From positions 1 to 6,641 of the forward strand of contig CAMHBE010000111.1 of the NCBI GenBank assembly GCA_946183095.1: 6,641 nucleotides of DNA. Reading direction: 5' to 3'. The DNA comes from an uncultured Clostridia bacterium. Its GTDB lineage: Bacteria > Bacillota > Clostridia > Oscillospirales > Ruminococcaceae. The notes beneath the pieces are model-generated. The model was not told the DNA's origin and searched no databases. It saw only the letters and a program-made list of their open reading frames with translations. This document shows positions 1 to 5,932 of this stretch, in pieces. Within the stretch, counting starts at the first letter, position 1. Each line of letters starts with the position of its first letter. The translations under genes were made by a program, and so were the position numbers.

Positions 1-1
1 A

Positions 2-358
2 GGTCAGCGGTTCATACTGATATTGCTGCCGGTGCTGCTTATCGGGCTTGTGGAGTGGTACATCTTCTCCGGAAAGCTGAAACGCACCGATATGATCTTT
101 GCACTTGCCGCACTCGCGGGCGGAGGTCTCGGCAACCTCATTGACAGGGTGCTGAGCGGATATGTCGTGGATTTTATAGATTTTCGCATCATAAATTTCG
201 CGATATTCAATTTTGCCGATATCTGCGCGGTATGCGGCGGTATCTATTTCGGCGTGGCAATGCTGATAGATGAGATAAAAAAAGACAAAAACAAAGGTCC
301 CGATCAGCCGGACGATGCGGACGACACCGTGAAGGAGCCGGATAATGGACAGGCTTGA
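2..358 (+). CDS. lspA: Lipoprotein signal peptidase (signal peptidase II), C-terminal part, 5' end outside window
   Basis: This is a membrane aspartyl protease that cleaves the signal peptide from diacylglyceryl-modified prolipoproteins at the cytoplasmic membrane. The reading frame is open from base 2, so the gene begins upstream; a TTG at 23 is internal and not the start. The visible 118 residues carry a hydrophobic segment (FILILLPVLLIGLVEWYIF), then the family signature GGGLGNLIDR, the VVDFIDF block and the FNFAD block. By family knowledge the catalytic aspartates are those of VVDFIDF and NFAD, and both are present. A last hydrophobic segment (ICAVCGGIYFGVAMLI) is followed by a hydrophilic tail of about 30 residues, first lysine-rich and then Asp/Pro-rich, which is longer than the short tails usual in LspA. 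The 3' end overlaps the pseudouridine synthase start by 14 bases, and that gene's ribosome site lies inside lspA, so the two are probably translationally coupled. The assignment is secure; only the N-terminal part is missing. Confidence 0.93.
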   Translation, partial: GQRFILILLPVLLIGLVEWYIFSGKLKRTDMIFALAALAGGGLGNLIDRVLSGYVVDFIDFRIINFAIFNFADICAVCGGIYFGVAMLIDEIKKDKNKGPDQPDDADDTVKEPDNGQA

Positions 359-1247
359 GTTTATCACGGAGACTGCCGGTGAAAGGCTCGACAAGGCTGT
401 TGCTGACGCTTCACAAGGTGAGTTGACCCGCTCATTCACGGTAAAGCTGATAGAGGACGGTTCGTGTACGGTAAACGGCATAGCTGTGCCGAAAAACTAC
501 AAGTTACGGGCAGGAGACAACGTGTGTGTTCAGATACCCGAACCGGCTGTGACCGAAATATTGCCTGAAAATATCCCGCTTGATATAGTGTATGAGGACA
601 GTGACCTGTTGGTGGTGAACAAGCCTAAAGGCATGGTAGTGCATCCCGCGCACGGGCATTACAGCGGAACTCTCGTGAATGCGTTGATGTACCACTGCAA
701 AAGCAGCTTATCCGGCATTAACGGGGAACTGCGTCCGGGTATTGTTCACCGCATCGACATGGATACCAGCGGACTGCTGATAGTCGCAAAAAGTGACGCT
801 GCTCACAAAGGGCTTGCGGAACAGATAAAGATACACAGTTTCAGACGGGAATACGAAGCGGTCGTGTGCGGCTGCGTAAAGGAAGGCGGCACGGTGAATG
901 CCCCGATAGGCAGGAGCAGGATCGACCGCAAGAAGATGTGCGTAACCGGGGAGAACAGCCGTGAAGCGGTGACGCATTATGAGGTGCTGAAAAATTACAG
1001 TAACTATACGCACCTTCGGCTGAAACTCGAAACAGGCAGAACGCATCAGATCCGCGTGCATATGGCTTACACGGGGCATCCGGTAGCCGGAGACGCTGTT
1101 TACGGGAACGGCAAGCCTGCATCGCTTAACGGACAATGCCTGCACGCAAAGTTCATCGGATTTGAGCATCCTATAACGGGGAAATGGCTGGAATTCGAGA
1201 GCGGGCTGCCGGAGTATTTCAGGAGTTTTCTTCGCGGACTTAAGTGA
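345..1247 (+). CDS. rluD: RluA/RluD-family 23S rRNA pseudouridine synthase
   Basis: This enzyme isomerises uridine to pseudouridine in RNA; RluD-type enzymes act on helix 69 of 23S rRNA. The 300-residue length is normal for the family. An S4 RNA-binding domain occupies about residues 12-68 (ERLDKAVAD...VNGIAVPKNYKLRAGD). The catalytic domain follows, with VVNKPKGMVVHPAHGH at 90-105, the HRIDMDTSG motif at 135-143 (catalytic Asp138), RREYEAVV at 167-174, and GRTHQIRVHM at 231-240. The ATG at 345 is supported by GAAGGAG at 331-337, seven bases upstream. It overlaps lspA by 14 bases, an arrangement common in Firmicutes. The family is certain. Which uridines are targeted cannot be read from the sequence, because RluD, RluC and YlyB-type proteins share these motifs. 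The symbol rests on the S4 domain and the lspA neighbour. Confidence 0.92.
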   Translation: MDRLEFITETAGERLDKAVADASQGELTRSFTVKLIEDGSCTVNGIAVPKNYKLRAGDNVCVQIPEPAVTEILPENIPLDIVYEDSDLLVVNKPKGMVVHPAHGHYSGTLVNALMYHCKSSLSGINGELRPGIVHRIDMDTSGLLIVAKSDAAHKGLAEQIKIHSFRREYEAVVCGCVKEGGTVNAPIGRSRIDRKKMCVTGENSREAVTHYEVLKNYSNYTHLRLKLETGRTHQIRVHMAYTGHPVAGDAVYGNGKPASLNGQCLHAKFIGFEHPITGKWLEFESGLPEYFRSFLRGLK

Positions 1248-1255
1248 GATAGACA

Positions 1256-2059
1256 ATGGATTTCAGAAAAGTTTTGATAGTAACCGACCTTGACGGTACG
1301 CTTCTTGACGATAAAAAGAATATTTCCGGGGATGACCTGCGCGCGATAGATGAATTCCGTGCGGCGGGGGGGATTTTTGCGGCTGCTACCGGACGCGGAG
1401 TGCCAATGGCGAAACGTGTCATAGATGTGCTTGATATCCGCACGCCCTGCGTGATTTTCAACGGCGCTGCGGTGTACGATTTCAATGCGGAAAAGTTCCT
1501 GTGGCACAGCGATATGCCGGATATCTCAAACAAGTATATCCGTATGCTCGAAGAGCGATTTCCCGATATCGGCATAGAGGTGCTCCATGAGCACGATGTC
1601 TATGTGACTGACGACAACCGGACTGTGCAGGAGCATCTTGCATTGGAAAGCCTCTCGGCAACATACTGCACGCTCGATGAAGTTCCCACGGAAGGCAGAA
1701 TGAAGGTGCTGATCGCTTACCCGCCCGAAAAAATGCAGTCTGTCATAGATTTCACAATGGAAAACTGCGGGGAGGGCGTGAACTGGGTACACTCCTCGCC
1801 TATGTATTACGAAATGCTCCCGGAGGGGATAAGCAAGGCTTACGGCTGCAAAAAACTTGTCGAGACAGCGGGTATGCGGGATAAGTTTGTTGCGGCGGCG
1901 GGGGATTTCGGCAACGACAAGGCTATGATCGAACAAGCCGACCTCGGTGTTGCGGTAGCGAATGCTCTCGACAGCGTTAAAGCGGCTGCCGATCTGATCG
2001 TGTCCGACAACAACCATTCGCCTATGCGCGAGATAATAGAATATATTAGAAAGTTATAA
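1256..2059 (+). CDS. HAD-superfamily hydrolase, Cof/YidA-type sugar or nucleotide phosphatase
   Basis: This is a cytoplasmic Mg2+-dependent phosphatase of HAD subclass IIB. The 267-residue length is typical. Motif I is DLDGT at 11-15, with nucleophile Asp11 and acid/base Asp13. Motif II is the Thr of ATGR (Thr45). Motif III is the Lys of GISKAYG (Lys194). Motif IV is GDFGND at 216-221, with metal-binding acidic residues, followed by the characteristic DLGVAVANA. The alpha/beta cap lies between about residues 83 and 185, as in Cof proteins. Substrates in this family are small phosphorylated metabolites (sugar phosphates, FMN, pyridoxal phosphate) and cannot be predicted from motifs. The start lies 8 bases after the rluD stop with only a weak ribosome site (GTGAGAT at 1244-1250), so its translation probably depends on ribosomes finishing rluD. 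The DxDGT motif at residue 11 fits this start. Confidence 0.93.
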   Translation: MDFRKVLIVTDLDGTLLDDKKNISGDDLRAIDEFRAAGGIFAAATGRGVPMAKRVIDVLDIRTPCVIFNGAAVYDFNAEKFLWHSDMPDISNKYIRMLEERFPDIGIEVLHEHDVYVTDDNRTVQEHLALESLSATYCTLDEVPTEGRMKVLIAYPPEKMQSVIDFTMENCGEGVNWVHSSPMYYEMLPEGISKAYGCKKLVETAGMRDKFVAAAGDFGNDKAMIEQADLGVAVANALDSVKAAADLIVSDNNHSPMREIIEYIRKL

Positions 2060-2079
2060 TAATCAAGTGAGGTGTAAAA

Positions 2080-2481
2080 ATGGAGATCGAATCATTGATC
2101 GAAGAACTCAAAACAACAGAGGATTCCGACCGGCGCAATGAGCTTGCGCTCGGTCTTTCCGAAAACCACAGCGATGAGGCTGTTCCCGTACTGATCGGGC
2201 TTATAAAGAAGCTCCGCTGGACGGATGACTATGGGACGCTCATCTATGCGCTCAACAATCTGAAGTGTGCAAACGAGATAACCGAGATACTCGACATTAT
2301 CTTCCACGGCAACCTTGAAGCCTGCAACAATATGCTGCTGCTCTTCAAAAAGAAGTACCCGGAAATGGACGCGGAGCACAAGGCGGAATGCCGCAGGATA
2401 TTTGACTATGAAGCCGAACGTGCGCAGGATAACCTCGAAACTATCGACAACATCATGGATACCGTGATAGATAAGGATTGA
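2080..2481 (+). CDS. Small acidic all-helical protein with HEAT-like repeats, function unknown
   Basis: I do not recognise a named family member. The 133 residues look soluble, with no signal peptide or membrane segment, and are rich in Glu and Asp. Residues 19-61 read like HEAT-repeat helix pairs: RNELALGLSE, then DEAVPVLIGLIKKL, then DDYGTLIYALNNL. Further amphipathic helices follow at about 66-76 and 78-92, and a long charged helix or coiled coil runs from about 98 to 131. The region around residues 18-61 resembles small HEAT-like proteins sometimes annotated as immunity proteins or as lyase-like HEAT repeats, but this is resemblance from memory only. The start is supported by a good ribosome site (GAGGTG at 2069-2074, five bases before the ATG). 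The gene sits 20 bases after the HAD gene and 3 bases before the PNPOx gene, so it is almost certainly co-transcribed. No toxin gene is adjacent, which weakens an immunity role. Confidence 0.8.
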   Translation: MEIESLIEELKTTEDSDRRNELALGLSENHSDEAVPVLIGLIKKLRWTDDYGTLIYALNNLKCANEITEILDIIFHGNLEACNNMLLLFKKKYPEMDAEHKAECRRIFDYEAERAQDNLETIDNIMDTVIDKD

Positions 2482-2484
2482 GCG

Positions 2485-2952
2485 ATGTTCAGAGAAATGC
2501 GGCGGTTCAGACAGGCAGTGAGCCGCGATGAATGTGAGAAGATACTCAGAGAGGAAAAACGCGCTGTGCTCAGCGTAAACGGAGATGACGGATATCCGTA
2601 TGCGGTGCCGATAAATTTCCTCTATGATGACGGTAAAATATACTTCCACTGTGCAAAAGCAGGTCACAAGCTCGATGCCATGCTTCAGGATGACAAAGTC
2701 TGCTTTACCGTGCATGACAGCGGTTACAGAAAAGATGACTGGTCGTACTACGTCACGAGTGTCGTGGTATTCGGCAGAGCGCGCGTCATGGACGATGATA
2801 CCGAAATGCGTGAGAAGATAAAAAGGTTCGGCATGAAGTATTACCCCACCGAGCAGGAAGTCGATGAGGAGATACGCAAGGATGCTGCACGCGTGAACTT
2901 TGTGGAGATAACGATCGAGCACATGACGGGAAAGCTCGTGCATGAAAAGTAG
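2485..2952 (+). CDS. Pyridoxamine 5'-phosphate oxidase-fold flavoprotein, NimA-like
   Basis: This is a 155-residue member of the FMN-binding split beta-barrel superfamily, near the group annotated as nitroimidazole resistance (NimA-like) proteins. The supporting pattern runs in order. An N-terminal helix (RDECEKILREEKRAVLS, 14-30) is followed by strands with GYPYAVPINFLYDDGKIYFHCA (36-57). Next come GHKLDAMLQDDKVCFTV (60-76), which carries the conserved Gly-His-Lys of the flavin phosphate and nitroimidazole site, and YVTSVVVFGRARVMDDD (89-105). The C-terminal VNFVEITIEHMTGK (137-150) is the usual final strand pair. Many homologues have no demonstrated role in drug reduction, so the substrate is unknown. 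The start lies 3 bases after the upstream stop, with AAGGA at 2473-2477 inside that gene, which indicates translational coupling. It is not a vitamin B6 PdxH by length or motifs. Confidence 0.88.
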   Translation: MFREMRRFRQAVSRDECEKILREEKRAVLSVNGDDGYPYAVPINFLYDDGKIYFHCAKAGHKLDAMLQDDKVCFTVHDSGYRKDDWSYYVTSVVVFGRARVMDDDTEMREKIKRFGMKYYPTEQEVDEEIRKDAARVNFVEITIEHMTGKLVHEK

Positions 2953-2963
2953 GAGAGACATCA

Positions 2964-3467
2964 ATGCTTCGGTTAAGGCCATACCGCAGGAGCGATGCGG
3001 AAAATGTCGTAAATTGGATAAAAAGCGAGAGGATATTCAGATATTGGTGCGCCGACAGGTTTGAAAGCTACCCGATAACCGCCGCAGACCTTAATGCCCA
3101 GTACGACGAGCTTGAAGCCTCAGGCTGCGGGATATACCACTTCACTGCGTACGACGAAAGCGGTATCACAGGGCATATCAATATACGTTTCCCCGATCCG
3201 GACAGCATCGACATTGTGCGCTTCGGCTACGTCATCATTGACGACAGCAGGAGAGGGCAGGGATTGGGCAAAGAGATGATAGAGCTTGCGCTCGATTACT
3301 CATTCAGGATAATGAGAGCCGGGAAAGTTACTATCGGAGTATTTTCCGAGAATAAAGCGGCGCTGGGCTGTTATCTGTCCGTCGGTTTCAAGGATACGGG
3401 CGTTTCCGAAAAGTTCCGTTTCAAGGACGAGGAATGGAACTGTATGGAACTGGAAATAACAAAGTAA
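2964..3467 (+). CDS. GNAT-family N-acetyltransferase (RimJ/RimL-like)
   Basis: The 167 residues form a single GNAT domain that transfers an acetyl group from acetyl-CoA. LRLRPYRRSDAENVVNWIKS at the N-terminus is the typical first strand and helix of RimJ/RimL-type enzymes. The acetyl-CoA pyrophosphate loop (motif A) is at 89-103: YVIIDDSRRGQGLGK, with the R-G-Q-G-L-G core at 97-102. Motif B is IGVFSENKAALGCYLSVGFKDTG (124-146), with Asn130 and the Tyr137 that often acts as general acid. The acceptor could be a protein N-terminus, an amino acid, a polyamine or a drug, and the sequence does not tell which. Start choice is clear: AGGAGAG at 2951-2957 precedes the ATG by six bases and overlaps the stop of the PNPOx gene. 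It is probably the last gene of the upstream run, or is continuous with the transketolase genes 32 bases further on. Confidence 0.9.
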   Translation: MLRLRPYRRSDAENVVNWIKSERIFRYWCADRFESYPITAADLNAQYDELEASGCGIYHFTAYDESGITGHINIRFPDPDSIDIVRFGYVIIDDSRRGQGLGKEMIELALDYSFRIMRAGKVTIGVFSENKAALGCYLSVGFKDTGVSEKFRFKDEEWNCMELEITK

Positions 3468-3499
3468 AATAATTAAATCATACAGAAAGGAATAATTTT

Positions 3500-4342
3500 A
3501 TGGACGCAACACTCAGAAAAAATCTGGAGATCACGGCAACGAAGGTGCGTATGGGCATCATCGAGGGCGTGTACAACGCAAAGGCGGGTCACCCGGGCGG
3601 ATCGCTCTCCGTAGCGGATACACTCACCTATCTGTACATGAATATTATGCACGTTGACCCCCAAAACCCCGGAATGGAGGACAGAGACAGACTTGTTCTC
3701 TCGAAGGGACATACCGCTCCCGCACTTTACTCGGTGCTCGCACAGCGCGGCTTCTTCCCGGTAGATGAGCTGAAAACGCTCCGTAAGCAGGGTTCACGCC
3801 TGCAGGGTCACCCCTCGCTCGGAAAATGCCCCGGCATCGACATGAGCACAGGTTCTCTCGGTCAGGGAGTTTCGGCTGCCTGCGGCATGGCTCTTTCCGG
3901 AAAGATCTCCAATGAGCACTACAAAGTTTACGCTATCCTCGGTGACGGTGAGATCGAAGAAGGTCAGGTGTGGGAATCCGCAATGTTCGCGGCACATTAC
4001 CAGCTCGACAACCTCGTTTATATCGTTGACAACAACAACCTCCAGATCGACGGCGAGATATCCAAGGTCATGAATCCTTATCCGATAGATCAGAAGTTCG
4101 AGGCATTCGGCTGGCACGTCATCAACATCAACGGTCATGATTTCGATCAGATCGAAAAGGCGTTCAACGAAGCGGAGAAAGTAGTCAATCAGCCTACGGT
4201 CATAATCCAGAAGACCACAAAGGGCAAGGGCGTTTCCTACATGGAAAACAACGTTTCGTGGCACGGTGCCGCACCTAACGAAGAACAGTACAACATCGCA
4301 ATGGACGAGCTCAAAGCTCATCTTGCCGAGCTTGAAAAGTAA
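3500..4342 (+). CDS. Transketolase, N-terminal (TPP pyrophosphate-binding) subunit
   Basis: This is one half of a split transketolase, which moves two-carbon units between ketose and aldose phosphates in the non-oxidative pentose phosphate pathway. The 280 residues match the length of stand-alone N-subunits. Visible motifs are KAGHPGGSLS (28-37, His31), LSKGHTAPALY (67-77, His71), the STGSLGQG loop (116-123), and the thiamine-diphosphate/Mg motif. The last begins with GDGEIEEGQVWE (148-159) and ends at the NNN of VDNNNLQIDG (176-185). SWHGAAP (253-259) supplies the late active-site His. The start is backed by AGAAAGGA at 3484-3491, eight bases upstream. No terminator is seen in the 32-base gap before it, so readthrough from the GNAT gene is possible. 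The C-subunit follows after 14 bases, and both chains are needed for activity. Confidence 0.96.
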   Translation: MDATLRKNLEITATKVRMGIIEGVYNAKAGHPGGSLSVADTLTYLYMNIMHVDPQNPGMEDRDRLVLSKGHTAPALYSVLAQRGFFPVDELKTLRKQGSRLQGHPSLGKCPGIDMSTGSLGQGVSAACGMALSGKISNEHYKVYAILGDGEIEEGQVWESAMFAAHYQLDNLVYIVDNNNLQIDGEISKVMNPYPIDQKFEAFGWHVININGHDFDQIEKAFNEAEKVVNQPTVIIQKTTKGKGVSYMENNVSWHGAAPNEEQYNIAMDELKAHLAELEK

Positions 4343-4356
4343 GGGGGACAACTGAT

Positions 4357-5292
4357 ATGGATAAAAAAGCTACACGCGAAAGCTATGGTGAGGCGCTCTG
4401 CAAACTTGCCGAGATACGCCCCGACCTCGTTGTTCTCGATGCAGACCTTGCGGCTGCAACAAAAACCGGTATTTTCAAGAAAGCATATCCCGATAAGCAT
4501 TTCGACTGCGGTATAGCGGAAGCAAACATGATGGGCGTTGCGGCAGGTATCGCGTCTACCGGAAAGCTCGTTTTTGCAAGCTCTTTTGCAATGTTCGCTG
4601 CCGGACGCGCTTTTGAGGTAGTCCGCAACAGCATAGGCTACCCCAACCTGAATGTCAAGATCGGCGCAACTCATGCCGGTATCTCCGTAGGCGAGGACGG
4701 CGCGTCCCACCAGTGCTGCGAGGATATCGCGCTCATGTCGGTAATCCCGAACATGACTGTTATCAATCCCGCAGATCATGTAGAAGCTACCGCCGCTGTA
4801 CTTGCAATGGCAGACTACAAGGGACCCACATATATGCGTTTTGGTCGTCTTGCTGTTCCGGTGTTCAACGATCCCGACACATATAAGTTTGAAGTCGGCA
4901 AGGGTGTTACCATAAAGGACGGTAAGAATATAACCATAATAGCTACGGGACTTATGGTAGCGGAAGCTATAGAAGCCGGCAAGGCTCTCGCGGAGCAGGG
5001 GGTAGATGCCCGCATCATAAACATCCACACAATAAAGCCTATCGACCGCGAGATCATCGAGAAGGCTGCACGCGAGACAGGAAAGATAGTGACCGTTGAG
5101 GAACACAGCGTTATAGGCGGACTTGGCTCGGCTGTGGCATCGGTAGTTACCGAGACCTGCCCTGTTCCCGTTATAAAGATCGGTGTGAATGATGAGTTCG
5201 GTCATTCGGGTCCGGCAGTTGCACTTCTTAAAGAGTTCGGTCTCTCTGCCGAAAATATCGTTGCAACAACAAAGGCGGCACTCGGTAAGTGA
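4357..5292 (+). CDS. Transketolase, C-terminal (pyrimidine-binding) subunit
   Basis: This is the partner of the preceding gene. It carries the pyrimidine-binding domain (about residues 5-170) and the C-terminal transketolase domain (about 185-308), for 311 residues in all, the usual length. CGIAEANMMGVAAGIA (51-66) holds the catalytic Glu55 that activates the thiamine aminopyrimidine. HAGISVGEDGASHQ (106-119) is the family signature, and YMRFGR (159-164) closes the first domain. The C-terminal part shows VEEHSVIGGLGSAVA (247-261), as in transketolase and DXS-like proteins. The absence of a fused N-domain and the adjacent N-subunit exclude DXS. The ribosome site is AAGGGGG at 4341-4347, nine bases before the ATG. 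Two genes producing one heterotetrameric enzyme is the common arrangement in many Firmicutes and archaea. Confidence 0.96.
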   Translation: MDKKATRESYGEALCKLAEIRPDLVVLDADLAAATKTGIFKKAYPDKHFDCGIAEANMMGVAAGIASTGKLVFASSFAMFAAGRAFEVVRNSIGYPNLNVKIGATHAGISVGEDGASHQCCEDIALMSVIPNMTVINPADHVEATAAVLAMADYKGPTYMRFGRLAVPVFNDPDTYKFEVGKGVTIKDGKNITIIATGLMVAEAIEAGKALAEQGVDARIINIHTIKPIDREIIEKAARETGKIVTVEEHSVIGGLGSAVASVVTETCPVPVIKIGVNDEFGHSGPAVALLKEFGLSAENIVATTKAALGK

Positions 5293-5304
5293 GGGAGAAG
5301 CATC

Positions 5305-5739
5305 ATGTTTTGTAAGAATTGCGGTATGCAGCTGTACGACAACACTTCTGTTTGTCCCCGCTGCGGTATACCCGTTGATACGGGAAATCAGAGTTATACT
5401 TATCAGCAGCCCATGGTGCATTGCAGGAACTGCGGCGCTCAGATAGCTCCCGGTACTCCGGTATGTGCTGCCTGCGGTGCTCCGACCGGCAATGTACCGA
5501 TACAGCAGTATGGTCAGCAGCCGGGGTATCAGGAACCGGTCAATGCAGGATTTGTCGTTCTGGCTATATTTGTTCCGCTCTTTGGCATTATTTACGGTGC
5601 AATAAAGATGAACAGCGGTCAGAAAAAATCGGGTCAGGTGTATCTTTGGGTCGGTATCGGAGTAATGGCTTTCAACTTCATTGTTGGTCTGATATCCGGT
5701 ATTCTTGCTGCATCTTATTTCCCTTATCTGCTATACTGA
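5305..5739 (+). CDS. Double zinc-ribbon protein with two C-terminal transmembrane segments
   Basis: The 144 residues have a clear layout but no assigned function. The first zinc ribbon uses Cys3, Cys6, Cys17 and Cys20 (FCKNCG...VCPRCG). The second uses Cys40, Cys43, Cys54 and Cys57 (HCRNCGAQIAPGTPVCAACG). A Gln/Tyr/Pro-rich linker runs from about 65 to 78. Two hydrophobic segments follow at about 82-101 (AGFVVLAIFVPLFGIIYGAI) and 112-138, joined by a short basic loop (KMNSGQKKSGQ). This is the common zinc-ribbon (zinc_ribbon_2 / DUF-type) membrane-protein layout of Clostridia, probably with the ribbons in the cytoplasm. GAGGGAG at 5291-5297 precedes the ATG by seven bases. It lies 12 bases after the transketolase C-subunit and is probably in the same transcript, though a functional link is not evident. 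It is the last gene before the 193-base gap. Confidence 0.88.
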   Translation: MFCKNCGMQLYDNTSVCPRCGIPVDTGNQSYTYQQPMVHCRNCGAQIAPGTPVCAACGAPTGNVPIQQYGQQPGYQEPVNAGFVVLAIFVPLFGIIYGAIKMNSGQKKSGQVYLWVGIGVMAFNFIVGLISGILAASYFPYLLY

Positions 5740-5776
5740 CATAACTCTGTTGTATTTCGGATATACACATACAGAT

Positions 5777-5795
5777 ATGCCCCGAGGCATTTTGT
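5777..5795 (+). terminator. Short GC-rich hairpin with T-rich tail, candidate terminator of the transketolase/zinc-ribbon transcript
   Basis: A five-base-pair stem (ATGCC at 5777-5781 and GGCAT at 5786-5790) encloses the tetraloop CCGA and is followed by TTTGT. It lies 37 bases after the zinc-ribbon stop codon, a sensible place for an operon end. The stem is short for an intrinsic terminator and the T tract is interrupted, so efficiency is doubtful. The same bases begin a copy of the sequence that forms the left arm of the hairpin at 6610-6641. It may therefore be a degenerate remnant of that larger terminator type. Confidence 0.4.
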
Positions 5796-5819
5796 ACTGC
5801 GCTCATACAGAAGTTTTTT

Positions 5820-5860
5820 CGCCATAGTATTTCTGATATTCAGTCAGAAATACTATGGCG
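5820..5860. repeat. Perfect 17-bp inverted repeat with 7-base loop
   Basis: The arms CGCCATAGTATTTCTGA (5820-5836) and TCAGAAATACTATGGCG (5844-5860) are exact reverse complements around the loop TATTCAG. The preceding six bases (5814-5819) are all T, and the following bases are TTTCTATT. As a + strand terminator the stem is strong but the downstream U tract is poor. In the other direction the bases after the stem would be A-rich, so it is not a conventional minus-strand terminator. It ends six bases before the -35 box of the acetyltransferase promoter. It could insulate that promoter from upstream transcription, bind a regulator, or be a small mobile or repeat element. Confidence 0.85.
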
Positions 5861-5866
5861 TTTCTA

Positions 5867-5895
5867 TTGACAGTGCAGAGATGTCATGCTATAAT
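5867..5895 (+). promoter_or_regulatory. Consensus sigma-A promoter of the Vat-like acetyltransferase gene
   Basis: The -35 box is TTGACA (5867-5872) and the -10 box is TATAAT (5890-5895), both perfect consensus, with exactly 17 bases between them. TG at 5887-5888 adds an extended -10 element (TGCTATAAT). Transcription should begin near 5902, giving a leader of about 30 bases. It is the only promoter in the window that I can call with confidence. It implies strong transcription of the downstream gene independent of the upstream genes, unless a repressor acts on the nearby dyads. Confidence 0.9.
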
Positions 5896-5903
5896 GTTAC
5901 TAT

Positions 5904-5921
5904 TATAAATCGAAATTTATA
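5904..5921. promoter_or_regulatory. AT-rich dyad at the start of the acetyltransferase leader
   Basis: TATAAAT (5904-5910) and ATTTATA (5915-5921) pair around CGAA. The dyad begins about two bases after the predicted transcription start and its last base abuts the AGGG ribosome site (5921-5924). Its position suits a repressor operator, while as RNA it would form only a weak A-U hairpin touching the ribosome site. The symmetry is visible, but a regulatory role is inference, and short AT dyads also arise by chance. Confidence 0.35.
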
Positions 5922-5932
5922 GGGCAAAGAAA

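Noticed and set aside
708..1256. Minus-strand open frames opposite the pseudouridine synthase gene
   Set aside because: These are shadow frames of a gene with a complete set of RluA-family motifs.
2092..2982. Minus-strand open frame (296 codons) opposite the HEAT-like and PNPOx genes
   Set aside because: It covers two well-supported + strand genes with good ribosome sites. The translation is Ile/His/Val-rich without family motifs.
3442..3470. Possible promoter ahead of the transketolase genes (TAAAAT at 3465-3470)
   Set aside because: The -10-like box is acceptable, but the bases 17 upstream (GTATGG) do not resemble a -35 box and there is no extended -10. An AT-rich gap alone is not enough.
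4318..5421. Long minus-strand open frame (367 codons) opposite the transketolase C-subunit and zinc-ribbon gene
   Set aside because: It lies opposite genes with full family motifs, its translation shows no recognisable domain, and it arises from the codon bias of the + strand genes.
5811..5820. T run (AAGTTTTTTC) read as the tail of a terminator beginning near 5797
   Set aside because: The bases before it can form only a three-pair stem (CTG/CAG), too weak for an intrinsic terminator.
5820..5860. Palindrome as an integron attC site, with vat as a gene cassette
   Set aside because: The arms are perfectly paired, without the extrahelical bases and conserved core sites (RYYYAAC/GTTRRRY) expected of attC. 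The gene also has its own strong promoter, and no integrase is visible.
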